Shown one piece after another: positions 35,079 through 44,902 of a stretch of DNA of 64,000 nt (position 1 is the stretch's first letter; every line of letters begins with the position of its first letter). The translations under genes and the position numbers were made by a program. This stretch comes from Nitrospirota bacterium (GTDB lineage: Bacteria > Nitrospirota > Thermodesulfovibrionia > Thermodesulfovibrionales > JdFR-88): positions 248,001 through 312,000 of the forward strand of contig JACWAF010000035.1 of NCBI GenBank assembly GCA_014874185.1, given 5' to 3'. The notes under the pieces are model-generated. The model saw nothing but the letters and a program-made list of their open reading frames with translations, ran no database searches and was not told where the DNA came from.

Positions 35079-36349
35079 GCGCGGCGAGGCACCTGGCGGC
35101 CCTGGACATCGGCACGGCCAAGGTCTGCGCCGCCGTGGCCCGCGTGGACCAGAAAGGGGCCGAGGTCCTGGCCTGCGGGGTTGCGCCCGCGGCGGGGTTC
35201 AGGAGGGGCGCCGTGGTGGACATTGACGAGGCGGCCGCCTCGATAAGGGCCGCCGTCAAGGAAGCGGAAACCGGCTCCGGCGTGGAGATAAGAGGCGTCT
35301 ACCTCGGCATGGCGGGCACTCACATCAAGGTGGAGGAGAGCTACGGGGCAACCGCGATAAAAGGAAAGGAAGTGCGCCCGCGGGACATCGAGCGGGTGAT
35401 AGAGACCGCATCGGCCCTTTACGTCCCGCTGGACAGGGAGGTGCTGCACGTCATCCCGTCGGAGTTCGTCATGGACGGGCAGGACGGGATTTCGAGGCCC
35501 CTGGGGATGAGCGGCGTGCGGCTTGAAGTGAAGGTGCGGGTTGTAAGCGCCTCTGCCACGATACTTGAGAACCTTGAGAAGGCCGTCTCCAGGGCGGGCC
35601 TCCGGGCGTCTGAAATTGTCTTTCAGCCCTTTGCGACCGCATTGGCGGTCTTGAAGGAGGAGGAGGCCGAAAGCGGCGTGCTCCTCATAGACTACGGCGG
35701 GGCCTCGACGGATACGGCCATTTACAAGGCGGGCACGCTAAGGCATTCCTCCGTCATCCCGGTCGGGTCGCAGCACATTACAAGCGACATCTCCGTCGGG
35801 CTCAGGATAACCCAGAAGGAAGCCGAAAGGCTGAAAAGGAGGTGCGGCCTTGACGGGTTTCAGGCAAACGACCCGCTTGACGCGCTAAGCATGAGCGGAA
35901 AGCCGGTCCGGGTGCAGCGCACAGGGCTTGAAGGTATTATAAGGCCGCGGGCGGAGGAGCTGTTCGAGCTTATAAAAGCGGACATTTCTTCCGCCGTGCT
36001 CAAATACAGGCCGCTCTGCGCCGTGCTCACCGGCGGAGGCGGCCTACTGAAGGGCCTGTCCGATATGGCCGAGATGTGGCTTGGGCTTCCGGTCAGGGTG
36101 GGTGCGCCGGAGAAGATAAAAAGTCCGCTCTTCAAGGAAATGGCGTCTGACCCGCAGTATGCTGCGGCTGCCGGCCTTCTTTTATACGGGCTCCGCGCGG
36201 AAGGCGCGGAGCCCGCCCCCGGCCTGTCCTCTTTTGCGGATGCCTTCGAGGCGATAAGAGACGGGATCTTCTCGCGGGGGCTTATGGCGGCCGGAAAGGT
36301 CCTCACGAAAAAAGCCAGGAACATAGGAAATTTATTGCATAGAGGTTAA
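35075..36349 (+). CDS. ftsA: Cell division protein FtsA
   Basis: Actin-like ATPase that tethers FtsZ to the membrane. Nucleotide-binding elements are visible: [14 protein letters not shown] (residues 9-22), the 1C-domain region [31 protein letters not shown] (about 203-220) and [12 protein letters not shown] (about 310). The last residues ([13 protein letters not shown]) could form the amphipathic membrane-targeting helix. Its 424 residues are typical. It overlaps ftsQ, and the ftsZ reading frame opens directly after its stop. Confidence 0.95.
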   Translation: MSAARHLAALDIGTAKVCAAVARVDQKGAEVLACGVAPAAGFRRGAVVDIDEAAASIRAAVKEAETGSGVEIRGVYLGMAGTHIKVEESYGATAIKGKEVRPRDIERVIETASALYVPLDREVLHVIPSEFVMDGQDGISRPLGMSGVRLEVKVRVVSASATILENLEKAVSRAGLRASEIVFQPFATALAVLKEEEAESGVLLIDYGGASTDTAIYKAGTLRHSSVIPVGSQHITSDISVGLRITQKEAERLKRRCGLDGFQANDPLDALSMSGKPVRVQRTGLEGIIRPRAEELFELIKADISSAVLKYRPLCAVLTGGGGLLKGLSDMAEMWLGLPVRVGAPEKIKSPLFKEMASDPQYAAAAGLLLYGLRAEGAEPAPGLSSFADAFEAIRDGIFSRGLMAAGKVLTKKARNIGNLLHRG

Positions 36350-36367
36350 TTGAAAGGAGGGTTTGCG

Positions 36368-37534
36368 ATGTTTTTCGAGCTTGAGGAAGTGAAGGGGGAG
36401 ATGGCGAAGATCAAGGTTATAGGAGTGGGTGGGGCGGGCGGAAATATGATAAACAACATGGTCGCCGGGAGCCTGAAGCACGTGGAGTTCATAGCCTTCA
36501 ACACGGACCAGCAGGCGCTTGGGATCTCCCTTGCCCACAGGAAGATACAGCTTGGCGAGAACATGACGCGCGGCCTTGGGGCGGGCTCGAAACCGCAGAT
36601 AGGAAAGAGCGCCGCCGAGGAGAGCCGCGAGATCATAGCCGACGCCCTGGCTGGCGCGGACATGGTCTTCGTCACCGCCGGGATGGGCGGCGGCACTGGC
36701 ACCGGGGCCTCGCCGGTGATCGCCCAGGTGGCCAGGGAGCTTGGCGCCCTCACCGTGGCCATTGTGACAAAGCCGTTCTTCTACGAGGGCACCACCAGGA
36801 GGCATAACGCCGAAAACGGCCTCAAAGAGCTTGAAAAAAACGTGGACAGCCTGATAGTGATACCCAACGACAGGATAAGCTATGTGGTGGACAAGGGCAC
36901 GTCGATACTGCAGTCCTTCGCCAAGGCCAACGAGGTGCTGCTGAACGCGGTGCAGGGCATATCGGACCTCATAGTGATCCCCGGCCTCATAAACCTGGAC
37001 TTCGCCGACGTGAGGACGATCATGCAGGAGGCGGGCCAGGCGGTGATGGGGACGGGCACCGCCCCGGACGCCAGGGAGGCCACGAAAAAGGCCATCTCCA
37101 ATCCGCTCCTCGAGAACTCTTCCATCGAAGGGGCAAAGGGCATACTGGTGAACATAACCGGCGGCTTCGAACTGCCCCTGAAGGACGTGGAGGAGGCCAC
37201 CTGTCTGGTACACGAGGCGGCCCACCCCGAAGCCATGATCATCTTCGGCGCAGTGATAGACCCCGAACTGAAGAACGAGTGCAGGGTTACGGTGATAGCG
37301 ACCGGGTTCTCTCCCAAAAAGGAGAAACTGGACATCCCCGTGAAAAAATGGGCCCCGGCCTCAAAGGAGCAGCCCGCGCCGAGGCCGGCGCCGGTAAGGG
37401 AGAATATAGTCCTGAAAGGCTCCCAGAGGATACTCTCGAAGAGCCTGCAGGGCCATTCGGAAAGGCAGGACGCCTTCGATGACCCGTTCGATATACCGGC
37501 TTTTTTAAGGAAAGAAACGCTTAAGAATTTATAG
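36368..37534 (+). CDS. ftsZ: Cell division GTPase FtsZ
   Basis: Tubulin-like GTPase that forms the Z ring. The T4 loop [11 protein letters not shown] is at about residue 107. Other landmarks are [14 protein letters not shown] near the start and [15 protein letters not shown] (about 207). The C-terminal peptide DIPAFLRKE that binds FtsA is intact. The ATG at 36368 is chosen because AAAGGAGGG lies 8 bases upstream; an in-frame TTG at 36350 lies before that site. This gives 388 residues. It is the last gene of the cluster, followed by a strong hairpin. Confidence 0.97.
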   Translation: MFFELEEVKGEMAKIKVIGVGGAGGNMINNMVAGSLKHVEFIAFNTDQQALGISLAHRKIQLGENMTRGLGAGSKPQIGKSAAEESREIIADALAGADMVFVTAGMGGGTGTGASPVIAQVARELGALTVAIVTKPFFYEGTTRRHNAENGLKELEKNVDSLIVIPNDRISYVVDKGTSILQSFAKANEVLLNAVQGISDLIVIPGLINLDFADVRTIMQEAGQAVMGTGTAPDAREATKKAISNPLLENSSIEGAKGILVNITGGFELPLKDVEEATCLVHEAAHPEAMIIFGAVIDPELKNECRVTVIATGFSPKKEKLDIPVKKWAPASKEQPAPRPAPVRENIVLKGSQRILSKSLQGHSERQDAFDDPFDIPAFLRKETLKNL

Positions 37535-37561
37535 GTGTTGTATTACCCTCCAACCTGAACA

Positions 37562-37588
37562 GGGGCCCCCTTCCCCCAAGGGGGCCCC
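37562..37588 (+). terminator. Strong hairpin after ftsZ
   Basis: An 11-base-pair perfect stem (GGGGCCCCCTT/AAGGGGGCCCC) with a loop of five C lies 27 bases after the ftsZ stop. No T-run follows, so Rho-independent action is uncertain. It may protect the dcw mRNA 3' end. The rest of the gap up to 37723 shows nothing else beyond the ribosome site GAGAGGAGAAG before the next gene. Confidence 0.5.
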
Positions 37589-37723
37589 GCCCTCCTGCAG
37601 CCATATTTTGGAAATTGACAACCCGGTTTTTGTGTGAGATATTTAAGCCATTGAAGAGCGGGGTCCGGGCAGGTCCGGGCGAAATTTCGGCAAAACTAAA
37701 AATCCCAGGGGCGAGAGGAGAAG

Positions 37724-38020
37724 ATGGGCAAGAAACTTTACATCGGGAACCTTTCCTACAAGCTGGATGAAGCGGAAGTCGAGAATCTTTTCTCCAAGGT
37801 GGGCAAAGTGGAATCCGTGCGGATAATAAAGGACCCCGCGACCGGAAGGTCGAAGGGTTTCGGTTTCGTGGAGATGGGGTCCGATGAAGAGGCCGAAAAG
37901 GCCATCACACAGCTGAACGGCTCCACCCTGATGGACCGCACCCTTATAGTGAGCGAGGCCAAGCCCAGAGAGGCGGGGGCCAGGCGCGAGCGGAGCGGTT
38001 CCGGGTCCAGCTGGAGATAG
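37724..38020 (+). CDS. RRM-type RNA-binding protein
   Basis: 98-residue single RRM domain. The RNP2 motif LYIGNLS is at residues 5-11 and RNP1 KGFGFVEM at about 45-52. A short Arg/Gly/Ser-rich tail (REAGARRERSGSGSSWR) follows, as in the cold-induced Rbp proteins of cyanobacteria and other bacteria. GAGAGGAGAAG lies just before the ATG. It probably binds single-stranded RNA in the cytosol. The gene is monocistronic and converges on the histidine kinase gene, with 8 bases between the stops. Confidence 0.93.
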   Translation: MGKKLYIGNLSYKLDEAEVENLFSKVGKVESVRIIKDPATGRSKGFGFVEMGSDEEAEKAITQLNGSTLMDRTLIVSEAKPREAGARRERSGSGSSWR

Positions 38021-38028
38021 CGGACAGC

Positions 38029-39816
38029 TCAAGACTTGTCGCGGGCCGTCTCGCCGTTTTTGAGGGAAGCTTCCGCCGCAAGGGGGATGAGTACCTTGAA
38101 TACCGAGCCCTTGCCAGGTTCGCTCTGGGCGATTATGTTTCCACGGTGCTTCTGCACTATGCCGTATACCATCGAGAGGCCAAGGCCCGTCCCCTTGCCC
38201 ACCCCCTTGGTCGTGAAGAAGGGCTCGAAAATTTTCCGGATTATCTCCTTCTCCATTCCAGTCCCGGTATCCGAGACGCTTATGAGGGCATAGCCGCCGG
38301 GGGCCGGCAGCCCATGCGCGGCGGCCGCTTTATTGTCCATTTCCACCCGCTCGGCCTCGATCCTCAATGTCCCGCCGCCGGGCATCGCGTCCAGCGCGTT
38401 CGCGCAGAGGTTTATAAGCACCTGCTCCATCTGGGCCTTGTCCGCCAGCACGTTCAACTCCTCGGCCGGGGTGCTGATCTCCAGCCTGATGTTTTCTATC
38501 GAGATGTCCGAGAACAGGCCATCCATCTTTCTGATTATCCCGTTCAGGCCGGTATGCTCCAGGTGCACGATCTGCTTTCTGCTATAGGCCAGAAGCCCCT
38601 GGGTAAGCCGGGCCGCCCTCTCCGCGGACGCCCGGATTATATCCGCATACTTCCGCACCCTTTCGCCTTTGGGCAGCTCCGATTGAAGGAACTCGCCATA
38701 GCCGATAATGGTGGTCAGGATATTATTGAATTCGTGGGCCACGCCGCCGGTCAGGGTGCCCAGTGCCTCCATCTTCTGCGCGTGCCGGAGATGCTCTTCC
38801 AGCTTTTTCTGTTCAGTGACATCGCGCGTGATGGCCAGGATAATATCTCTTTTGCCGCGCGGGTCATGGAAGGGGGCGGCATGGCTTTCAAGCCATCTGC
38901 GTTTGCCGGTCGCGGTGATTATCTCGAACTCCATCACGCCTTTTTCCCCGGAGATTATCTTTTTAAAGAATTGTTTAAGGGGTTCGTGGTACTCCTCTGT
39001 TACGCTGTCCAGCATGTTTTTGCCGATCAGGTCCGAAGGGTCCTCCACCTCCACCATGGCCAGCCCCGCGGGGTTCATGTCCAGGATGGTGCCGTCCTGG
39101 TCTATTGTCTTCACGCACTCGGGCTCGTTGGTTATTATTGAGCGCAGATAGGACTCGCTAAAGGCCAGCTTCTGTTCGGCCGCCTTCCTTACGTTTACTT
39201 CCTTTTCAAGCTCTTCGTTTGCCTTTGTAAGCTCGGCTGTCCGCCCGGCCACTTTCTCCTCAAGCGTGTCCTTCGCCCGGTTAAGCTTCTTCATCATGGC
39301 CTCTACGGGCGCTATGGCGGCCTTCCTGATCCAGAGCCATAGGAGAAGGCCAAACAGCGCGGCCACGATGAGTGAATAGGCCAGGAAGTGCAACGCGAGC
39401 CGGCGGATATTTGAATAGACCGAGTCGAGGTCTTCCGAGATGGTGATTTTTAACGCCTGCCCGCCCGGAATGCTTACGGATTCGGATAGCGTATAGGGGT
39501 GCCCGGAAGCCTCCTTGCCGCGCGCGTAGTTTACAAGGAGCTTCCCGCCGGATGTCTCCGCCTTCATCTCCACTATGAGGGGGTCTCTGATGACCCAGTC
39601 GTTCAGGAACTGAGCGGCCATCCGGTAATCGCCCCTTTCGAGCGCATCCTTTATCAGGGTGCCTATCACCTTCAGTTCCTCCATCGCGTGCCCGGCCGCC
39701 CCTTCCAGCATCATCTCACGCTGCCTTAAGAGCATAAGCCCGTCAACAACGCCAAGGAAGATTCCTATCACCAGTGTAAGCGACAGCACCGCCCTCAAAT
39801 GCCTTGCGCGCTTCAT
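38029..39816 (-). CDS. PAS-domain sensor histidine kinase
   Basis: 595-residue membrane sensor kinase. Membrane helices at about residues 9-28 and 148-168 flank a periplasmic sensor domain of about 120 residues. A coiled-coil linker (EEKVAGRTAELTKANEELEKEV) follows, and a PAS domain (about 225-345) ends in AITRDVTEQKKLEEHL. The H-box is MEALGTLTGGVAHEFNNIL (phosphorylated His about 362). N (NLCANALDAM), G1 (DTGTGM), F (FEPFFTTK) and G2 (GKGTGLGLSMV) boxes complete the kinase. There is no receiver domain and no response regulator gene nearby, so it is an orphan. GGAGGG lies before the ATG. Confidence 0.93.
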   Translation of the reverse strand: MKRARHLRAVLSLTLVIGIFLGVVDGLMLLRQREMMLEGAAGHAMEELKVIGTLIKDALERGDYRMAAQFLNDWVIRDPLIVEMKAETSGGKLLVNYARGKEASGHPYTLSESVSIPGGQALKITISEDLDSVYSNIRRLALHFLAYSLIVAALFGLLLWLWIRKAAIAPVEAMMKKLNRAKDTLEEKVAGRTAELTKANEELEKEVNVRKAAEQKLAFSESYLRSIITNEPECVKTIDQDGTILDMNPAGLAMVEVEDPSDLIGKNMLDSVTEEYHEPLKQFFKKIISGEKGVMEFEIITATGKRRWLESHAAPFHDPRGKRDIILAITRDVTEQKKLEEHLRHAQKMEALGTLTGGVAHEFNNILTTIIGYGEFLQSELPKGERVRKYADIIRASAERAARLTQGLLAYSRKQIVHLEHTGLNGIIRKMDGLFSDISIENIRLEISTPAEELNVLADKAQMEQVLINLCANALDAMPGGGTLRIEAERVEMDNKAAAAHGLPAPGGYALISVSDTGTGMEKEIIRKIFEPFFTTKGVGKGTGLGLSMVYGIVQKHRGNIIAQSEPGKGSVFKVLIPLAAEASLKNGETARDKS

Positions 39817-40002
39817 GCCTCGGCCCTCCGGGGGGCATTCAGGGGATGGACCTTTTTAAGGCGGGCAATGAAAGGGGTTGATAGGCGATAGGCCGCTGCC
39901 ATGCCTAGCGGCCTCCTGCTCCGGCTTTGCTTTGAAGTCTCCATCGCGGGTTCAGTTATTATAACTTTTTTGTCCGCGGATTTTTAAACGCTGCGGAAGG
40001 GT

Positions 40003-40008
40003 TATAAT
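40003..40008 (+). promoter_or_regulatory. -10 box immediately before the DUF3786 gene
   Basis: A perfect TATAAT ends 7 bases before the ATG at 40016, and there is no ribosome site. Transcription would start at about the A of the ATG. No convincing -35 is seen at 17-18 bases. The rest of the 39817-40002 gap holds only short imperfect repeats. Confidence 0.5.
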
Positions 40009-40015
40009 AAATCCG

Positions 40016-40612
40016 ATGTATTCGCCAGGAGAAAAGGCCGCCTGGGGGCGCCTCAAGCCGCTTGATCCCGTTCCGGTGCGGAAGAACGCAGGAGTGCGTT
40101 TTGAGGACGGGTTGTATAAAGTGCGCTCCTTTGGAATGGAGCTTGCCGTAAGCCCGGAAACCGAAACGATAACCGGCCAATCGGAAGAGCTTTGCGCCCT
40201 TCTTAAGAAAGTCGGCTATTTCTACAACCACGTGGTCCTCTGGCATCTGGCGGACTCGCGCGGCATCCCGGCCACCGGCAAACTGGTAAGGCCCGCCGGG
40301 CTGAAGGGCGGCGGGATGTTCTTCAGGGGAAGCCATCAACTGCCATTGGAAAGCCTTGCGGCCAGGTACAAGGGCGATAAGGAAGGTTTTCTGGCCAGGG
40401 CCGGGGTCTTTGCGGGGGAGTCTGCTGAATACGCGGACGCATCGGCCCGGCTCATGCCCGTGGAGGGGCTGCCCGTTTATCTTCTTCTATGGCTGGAGGA
40501 CGAGGAGTTCCCGGCCAGGGCGGACATCCTTCTGGATTCGGCATGGGAGATGGCGGCCCCGCTGGACATAATCTGGTGCGCGGCCATGCTCACCATACTG
40601 GCAATGCTCTAA
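40016..40612 (+). CDS. DUF3786 family protein
   Basis: 198-residue soluble protein. It matches the DUF3786 pattern, with KNAGVRFEDGLYKVRSFGMELAV near the start and the diagnostic C-terminal LPVYLLLWLEDEEFPARADILLDSAW followed by PLDIIWCAAMLTI. The family is known mainly from anaerobes with corrinoid/CODH metabolism and has no proven function. It is followed without a gap by a radical SAM gene whose GTG overlaps its TAA region, so the two are cotranscribed. It appears to have a leaderless promoter. Confidence 0.8.
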   Translation: MYSPGEKAAWGRLKPLDPVPVRKNAGVRFEDGLYKVRSFGMELAVSPETETITGQSEELCALLKKVGYFYNHVVLWHLADSRGIPATGKLVRPAGLKGGGMFFRGSHQLPLESLAARYKGDKEGFLARAGVFAGESAEYADASARLMPVEGLPVYLLLWLEDEEFPARADILLDSAWEMAAPLDIIWCAAMLTILAML

Positions 40613-42250
40613 GTGGCAAGCAAAAAACTTCTGAACAGGGCCGACGCCCTCCTCCATAAGGAAAAGGGAACCATCTGCAAGCACCCGGGCGGAAACCTGA
40701 ATATCTGCCTCGTCTACCCGAACACCTATTACGTGGGGATGAGCAACCTGGGGTTTCAGGGCGTCTACTCGATGCTGAACTCCATGCCCGGCGTCCTCTG
40801 CGAGAGGGCCTTTCTGCCCGGCCCAGAAGACATTGCCGAATACGAAAGGACCGGCACCGGGCTGTTCGCCCTGGAATCGAAGAGGCCGCTCAGGGACTTC
40901 GATATGATAGCCTTCTCCTGTTCGTTCGAGAACGATTACCCGAATATCCTCCAGGTGCTGAAGCTCGCGAACATCCCTTTTTTAAGCTCCGAGAGGACTC
41001 ATGGCGAGCCGCTTCTGGCCCTTGGCGGCGTGATTGCATTTTCCAACCCCGAACCCATTGCGGATTTCTTCGATATCGTCTTCATCGGCGAGGCCGAGGG
41101 GCTTCTGCCCCCTTTCATAGAGCGCGCGCTTAGGGCCAAAGGGAAGGGCGAACTGCTTGAAGACCTGCTTGGCGTGGAAGGGGTTTATTTACCCCGGAAT
41201 TACCGGATCGAGTATCTGCCAGATGGCAGGATCGCGAAGCGGGTGGCCCTCCACGGCGCGCCGGAACGGGTGAGGAGGATGTACGCGGCAAGCTGGCGGG
41301 AATTCAGGATGCGGCAGGAGATCATAACCCCCGAGACCGAATTTTCCAATATGCGCCTGATCGAGCTGATGAGGGGTTGTCCCTGGAACTGCGCCTTCTG
41401 TCTCACTGGTCAGGTCTATAACCCCCCAAGGAGAAAGCCGCCGGAGGTGATAAGAAAAGAACTGGCGGAGGCGGCAGCCGAAGGCACCAGGCTTGGACTG
41501 ATAGGGCCTTCGATATCCGACTACCCCGGAATAGGCGAACTCCTTGGGAGCGAGGACGTGGAATTCTCCATAACCAGCCTCCGGGCCGGGGAGAGGAGCG
41601 TAAAACTGCTGCCCGCATTGAGCAAAAAGCACAGAAGCCTGTCTATAGCCGCGGAGGCCGGCACGGACAGGCTTAGGAAACTGATCAATAAAAAAATAAC
41701 GGAAGAGGACATACTCTCCACAAGCCGTGAGATACTGGAGCGCGGCATAAACCTGCGCCTCTATTTCATGACGGGTCTGCCGTGGGAGACCGATGAGGAC
41801 GCGCTGGCCATACCGGCCCTGGTAAAAAAAATCAGGAGTTCCTGCCCCAGGGGAAGAATAACCCTTACCGTGAGCACATTCGTACCCAAGCCCTTTACAC
41901 CCTTCGAATGGCACCCGATGGAAAAACCCGGGGTGGTAAAGAACAGGCTAAAGCTTATAAAGAATTCCCTGAAGGACGAGAAGGGCGTATCGGTGTTCCA
42001 CGACGTCCCTAAATACGCGTACATGCAGGGGGTCTTCGCCATGGGTGACAGGCGGCTCTCGGGCGCTCTGTCGAGGATGGCCTCCGGGGCTGATTACAGG
42101 TCTGCGCTTAAGGAGAGCGGTCTTGACGAGGGTTTTTACATCTTCAGGAAGAGGGGGCCTGAGGACATCCTTCCATGGGATTTCATAGAGGCCGGCATCA
42201 GCGGGGCCGCCCTCTGGGAGAGCTATCGAGGATTGCAATCCCTTGAATGA
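40613..42250 (+). CDS. Radical SAM protein of the TIGR03960 type
   Basis: 545 residues. An N-terminal B12-binding-like region (NICLVYPNTYYVGMSNLGFQG) is followed by a radical SAM barrel with the cluster motif CPWNCAFC (in RGCPWNCAFCLTG, about residue 260). GLIGPSISDYPGI and the later SIAAEAGTDRLRKLINK and FMTGLPWETDED are typical of this family. A TIGR03936-like partner often follows it in other genomes but is absent here. The GTG start abuts the DUF3786 stop. The substrate is unknown; tRNA or cofactor modification has been suggested for relatives. Confidence 0.85.
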   Translation: MASKKLLNRADALLHKEKGTICKHPGGNLNICLVYPNTYYVGMSNLGFQGVYSMLNSMPGVLCERAFLPGPEDIAEYERTGTGLFALESKRPLRDFDMIAFSCSFENDYPNILQVLKLANIPFLSSERTHGEPLLALGGVIAFSNPEPIADFFDIVFIGEAEGLLPPFIERALRAKGKGELLEDLLGVEGVYLPRNYRIEYLPDGRIAKRVALHGAPERVRRMYAASWREFRMRQEIITPETEFSNMRLIELMRGCPWNCAFCLTGQVYNPPRRKPPEVIRKELAEAAAEGTRLGLIGPSISDYPGIGELLGSEDVEFSITSLRAGERSVKLLPALSKKHRSLSIAAEAGTDRLRKLINKKITEEDILSTSREILERGINLRLYFMTGLPWETDEDALAIPALVKKIRSSCPRGRITLTVSTFVPKPFTPFEWHPMEKPGVVKNRLKLIKNSLKDEKGVSVFHDVPKYAYMQGVFAMGDRRLSGALSRMASGADYRSALKESGLDEGFYIFRKRGPEDILPWDFIEAGISGAALWESYRGLQSLE

Positions 42251-42311
42251 TATTTTTATTCAATCTTTTCAAGGTTTCTGTTAAAATTGCTGGGAATTGA
42301 TCAGGAGAGCG

Positions 42312-42758
42312 ATGAAGGAGGATTCAGCCCGGGATCTGGTTGAGAAAGGGGTCAGGCTCTTCAATACCGGCAACAACCTGGCCGCGCTTTCCACCTTCGA
42401 GAGGGCCCATGCCCTGGACAGCACGGACCCTGTCTGCCAGTCCTATATCGCCCTGCTGATCGCGACCGAGCGCGGACAGTTCCAGAAAGGGATCAAGGCC
42501 ATTCAGGACCTCGTTGAACGGAATCCGGCTGTCCCGGAAGTCTATCTCAACCTAGGCAGGCTCTACCTCAAGTCCGGCAGTAAGGGCCAGGCCATAGAGA
42601 CCGTGCGGAAAGGGCTTGGGATAAGCCCTATCCCGGATGGGATGAAATTTCTTGATGCGCTTGGCACCCGCAAAAGGCCGGTAATCCCTTTCATGGCCCG
42701 CGGCAACCCCTTGAACAGGTTTCTTGGAAAGCTGTTCAGCAAACTGGGCCTTAGGTAA
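42312..42758 (+). CDS. TPR-repeat protein
   Basis: 148 residues from the ATG at 42312, which has AGGAG 5 bases upstream; an in-frame TTG at 42297 is less likely. Three TPR-like helix pairs are visible: ARDLVEKGVRLFNTGNNLAALSTFERAHALDSTD, then QKGIKAIQDLVERNPAVPEVYLNLGRLYLKSG, then QAIETVRKGLGISPIPDG. A Pro-rich/basic tail (ARGNPLNRFLGKLFSKLGLR) ends the protein. It has no signal peptide, so it is probably a cytosolic protein-protein adaptor. It follows the radical SAM gene by about 60 bases. Confidence 0.8.
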   Translation: MKEDSARDLVEKGVRLFNTGNNLAALSTFERAHALDSTDPVCQSYIALLIATERGQFQKGIKAIQDLVERNPAVPEVYLNLGRLYLKSGSKGQAIETVRKGLGISPIPDGMKFLDALGTRKRPVIPFMARGNPLNRFLGKLFSKLGLR

Positions 42759-42808
42759 CTACCGGCTTATCAGGCATAAGCCCTTAGCATTCAAGGCCCC
42801 CCGCTCTG

Positions 42809-42838
42809 TTGCAAAAACCCGCCAATGCCTGCTTTAAT
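42809..42838 (+). promoter_or_regulatory. Probable mtnA promoter (very short or no leader)
   Basis: TTGCAA (42809-42814), 18 bases, then TTTAAT (42833-42838) end 10 bases before the ATG at 42849. An overlapping TAGTAT (42838-42843) would end 5 bases before it. No ribosome site is present, again pointing to a leaderless or near-leaderless message. Confidence 0.45.
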
Positions 42839-42848
42839 AGTATGAATC

Positions 42849-43913
42849 ATGTTAAGGGCCATCGAGCATAGGGGCGGGAAAGTCCTCATTCTGGACCAGT
42901 CAAAACTGCCCCACCATATTGAAGACGTGGAATGTTCAGACTGGCGGCAGGTGGCCGATTGCATAAAAACCCTTAAGATCCGGGGGGCGCCGGCCATAGG
43001 GATTGCCGCCGCCATGGGTGCGGCCCTTGGCGCGGACTCGATCAAGGCAGGAGATTTCGAGGAATTCATCAGGAAGCTGGAGCCGGTGCTCTCTGGCCTC
43101 CTTTCCACCCGGCCCACGGCCGTAAACCTCAAATGGGCGCTTGAAAGGGCCAAAGGCCGTGCCTTTGCCGAGCGCGAACACCCGGTAGCGGATATCAAAG
43201 AGGCCCTCTGGCGCGAAGCCGAAGAGATACACGCCGAAGACATCGCGGCCAATAAGGCCATCGGCCGCTGGGGCGCGCAGTTCATAAAAGACGGGGACAC
43301 CATCCTCACCCATTGCAATGCCGGTGCGCTGGCAACCGGGGGATACGGCACGGCGACGGCCCCGATATTCGTAGCCCATGAAGAAGGCAGGAAGATAAAT
43401 GTTATTGTGGATGAGACCAGGCCCGTCCTCCAGGGGGCAAGGCTCACCGCCCTGGAGATGAAAGAGGCGGGCATCCCGGCCACCCTGATTACGGACAACT
43501 CCGCGGGCGCCCTCATGAGAAAGGGCGAGATAGACCTCGCCATAGTGGGCACTGACCGCACGGCAAGAAACGGCGACGTGGCCAACAAGATAGGCACCTA
43601 TTCGGTGGCGGTCCTGGCGCGCGAAAACGGCGTGCCCTTCTACGTGGCCGCCCCGATGAGCAGCATAGACTTCGCCATGCCCTCTGGAGATATGATACCT
43701 GTCGAGGAGCGCTCCGAGGACGAGGTCTTCCATATAGGCGGCGTGCGGATCGCCCCGCACGGGATAAAGGCCCGCAACATGGCCTTCGATATAACCCCCG
43801 CCAGATATGTGACCGCGATAATCACCGAGCTTGGCGCATTCAGGCCGAAGGACATAAAAAAGCTGAACGGCCCCGCTTTGGCGGAGTTGAACCTGGAGGA
43901 GATAAGGCTTTGA
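42849..43913 (+). CDS. mtnA: Methylthioribose-1-phosphate isomerase
   Basis: Converts 5-methylthioribose 1-phosphate to methylthioribulose 1-phosphate in methionine salvage. Family motifs are present: KIRGAPAIGIAAAMG (about residues 41-55), ILTHCNAGALATGG with the catalytic Cys (about 154-167), and VGTDRTARNGDVANKIGTY with the catalytic Asp (about 236-254). The 354 residues fit. Its stop overlaps the TTG of the polyprenyl synthase gene. No other salvage genes are nearby, so it may instead handle a 5-deoxyribose or ribose phosphate by-product, as proposed for some orphan copies. Confidence 0.92.
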   Translation: MLRAIEHRGGKVLILDQSKLPHHIEDVECSDWRQVADCIKTLKIRGAPAIGIAAAMGAALGADSIKAGDFEEFIRKLEPVLSGLLSTRPTAVNLKWALERAKGRAFAEREHPVADIKEALWREAEEIHAEDIAANKAIGRWGAQFIKDGDTILTHCNAGALATGGYGTATAPIFVAHEEGRKINVIVDETRPVLQGARLTALEMKEAGIPATLITDNSAGALMRKGEIDLAIVGTDRTARNGDVANKIGTYSVAVLARENGVPFYVAAPMSSIDFAMPSGDMIPVEERSEDEVFHIGGVRIAPHGIKARNMAFDITPARYVTAIITELGAFRPKDIKKLNGPALAELNLEEIRL

Positions 43914-44902
43914 TCCTGAAGCAGCTCCCTCTGGATATAAAAAAGATATTCGACGCCTACGATAAAGACCTCATCAAGGTTGAAGAGAACCTGAAAACCC
44001 TCTTCGAAAGCAACATTTACCTCATCCCCCTGATCGGGAAATACCTGATAGAAAGCGGCGGCAAGAGGATGCGGCCCCTGTTTCTGCTGGTCTCCGCAAG
44101 GCTCGCGAATTACAATGGCGAAGCCCATATCCCGCTTGCCAGCGTTATAGAGTCCATCCATACGGCCTCGCTCCTGCACGACGACATTGTTGACGGGGCG
44201 GACCTGAGGAGGGGCAGGCCCACCGCGCACAGCCTGTGGGGAAACCAGGTGGTGATACTGGTGGGGGATTTTCTCTATTCGAACGCCCTTAAAAAGACCG
44301 TGGCTAACGGCGGCATACAGATAGTGGAGGCGGTCGCCAACGCGGTGAACGCGATGACCGAGGGGGAGCTTTTGCAGCTTGCCAAATCCGGCGACGTGAG
44401 CATCACGGAAGAAGAGTACCTGAAGATAATATCCGCCAAGACCGGCGTTCTGATATCGGCGGCCTGCCGGGTGGGGGGCCTTCTTGGAGGGCTTGCCCCG
44501 CGCGAGGTGGAGGCGATGGCCAGGTTCGGCTACAAGGCGGGGATCACGTTCCAGATGGCCGACGACCTGCTGGACTACATGGCCGATTCAGGCGGCTTCG
44601 GCAAAGAGCTTGGCAAGGACCTCGAAGAGGGCAAGATCACCCTGCCGCTGATCTATCTTTTAAGAGATGCAAGAAACGGCGAGCGGGAAGAGATACAGGA
44701 GATAGTGGAGAAAGGGCCGTCCGAGGAAGGGCTTGGCAGGGTGCTGGACCTTTTCACGAAACACGACGTCCTCCGGAAGGCGTTCGACCGCGCCCGCGCC
44801 CTGAGCGAGGAGGCCAAGGCCGAGCTTGCAGCATTCCCGGACTCCCAGGAGAAGCAGGAGCTTTTGGCGCTTGCCGACTATGCGCTCCAGAGAGGCCACT
44901 AG
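43910..44902 (+). CDS. Polyprenyl diphosphate synthase (octaprenyl-like)
   Basis: Trans-prenyltransferase that extends isoprenoid chains, probably for a quinone side chain. The first Asp-rich motif is in LLHDDIVDGADLRRGRPT (about residue 80) and the second in FQMADDLLDYMAD (about residue 212). GGKRMRPLFLL near residue 48 binds the diphosphate. At 330 residues it resembles IspB/HepT. The TTG start overlaps the mtnA TGA, and the AMMECR1 gene begins directly after its stop. Product chain length cannot be read reliably from sequence. Confidence 0.92.
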   Translation: MILKQLPLDIKKIFDAYDKDLIKVEENLKTLFESNIYLIPLIGKYLIESGGKRMRPLFLLVSARLANYNGEAHIPLASVIESIHTASLLHDDIVDGADLRRGRPTAHSLWGNQVVILVGDFLYSNALKKTVANGGIQIVEAVANAVNAMTEGELLQLAKSGDVSITEEEYLKIISAKTGVLISAACRVGGLLGGLAPREVEAMARFGYKAGITFQMADDLLDYMADSGGFGKELGKDLEEGKITLPLIYLLRDARNGEREEIQEIVEKGPSEEGLGRVLDLFTKHDVLRKAFDRARALSEEAKAELAAFPDSQEKQELLALADYALQRGH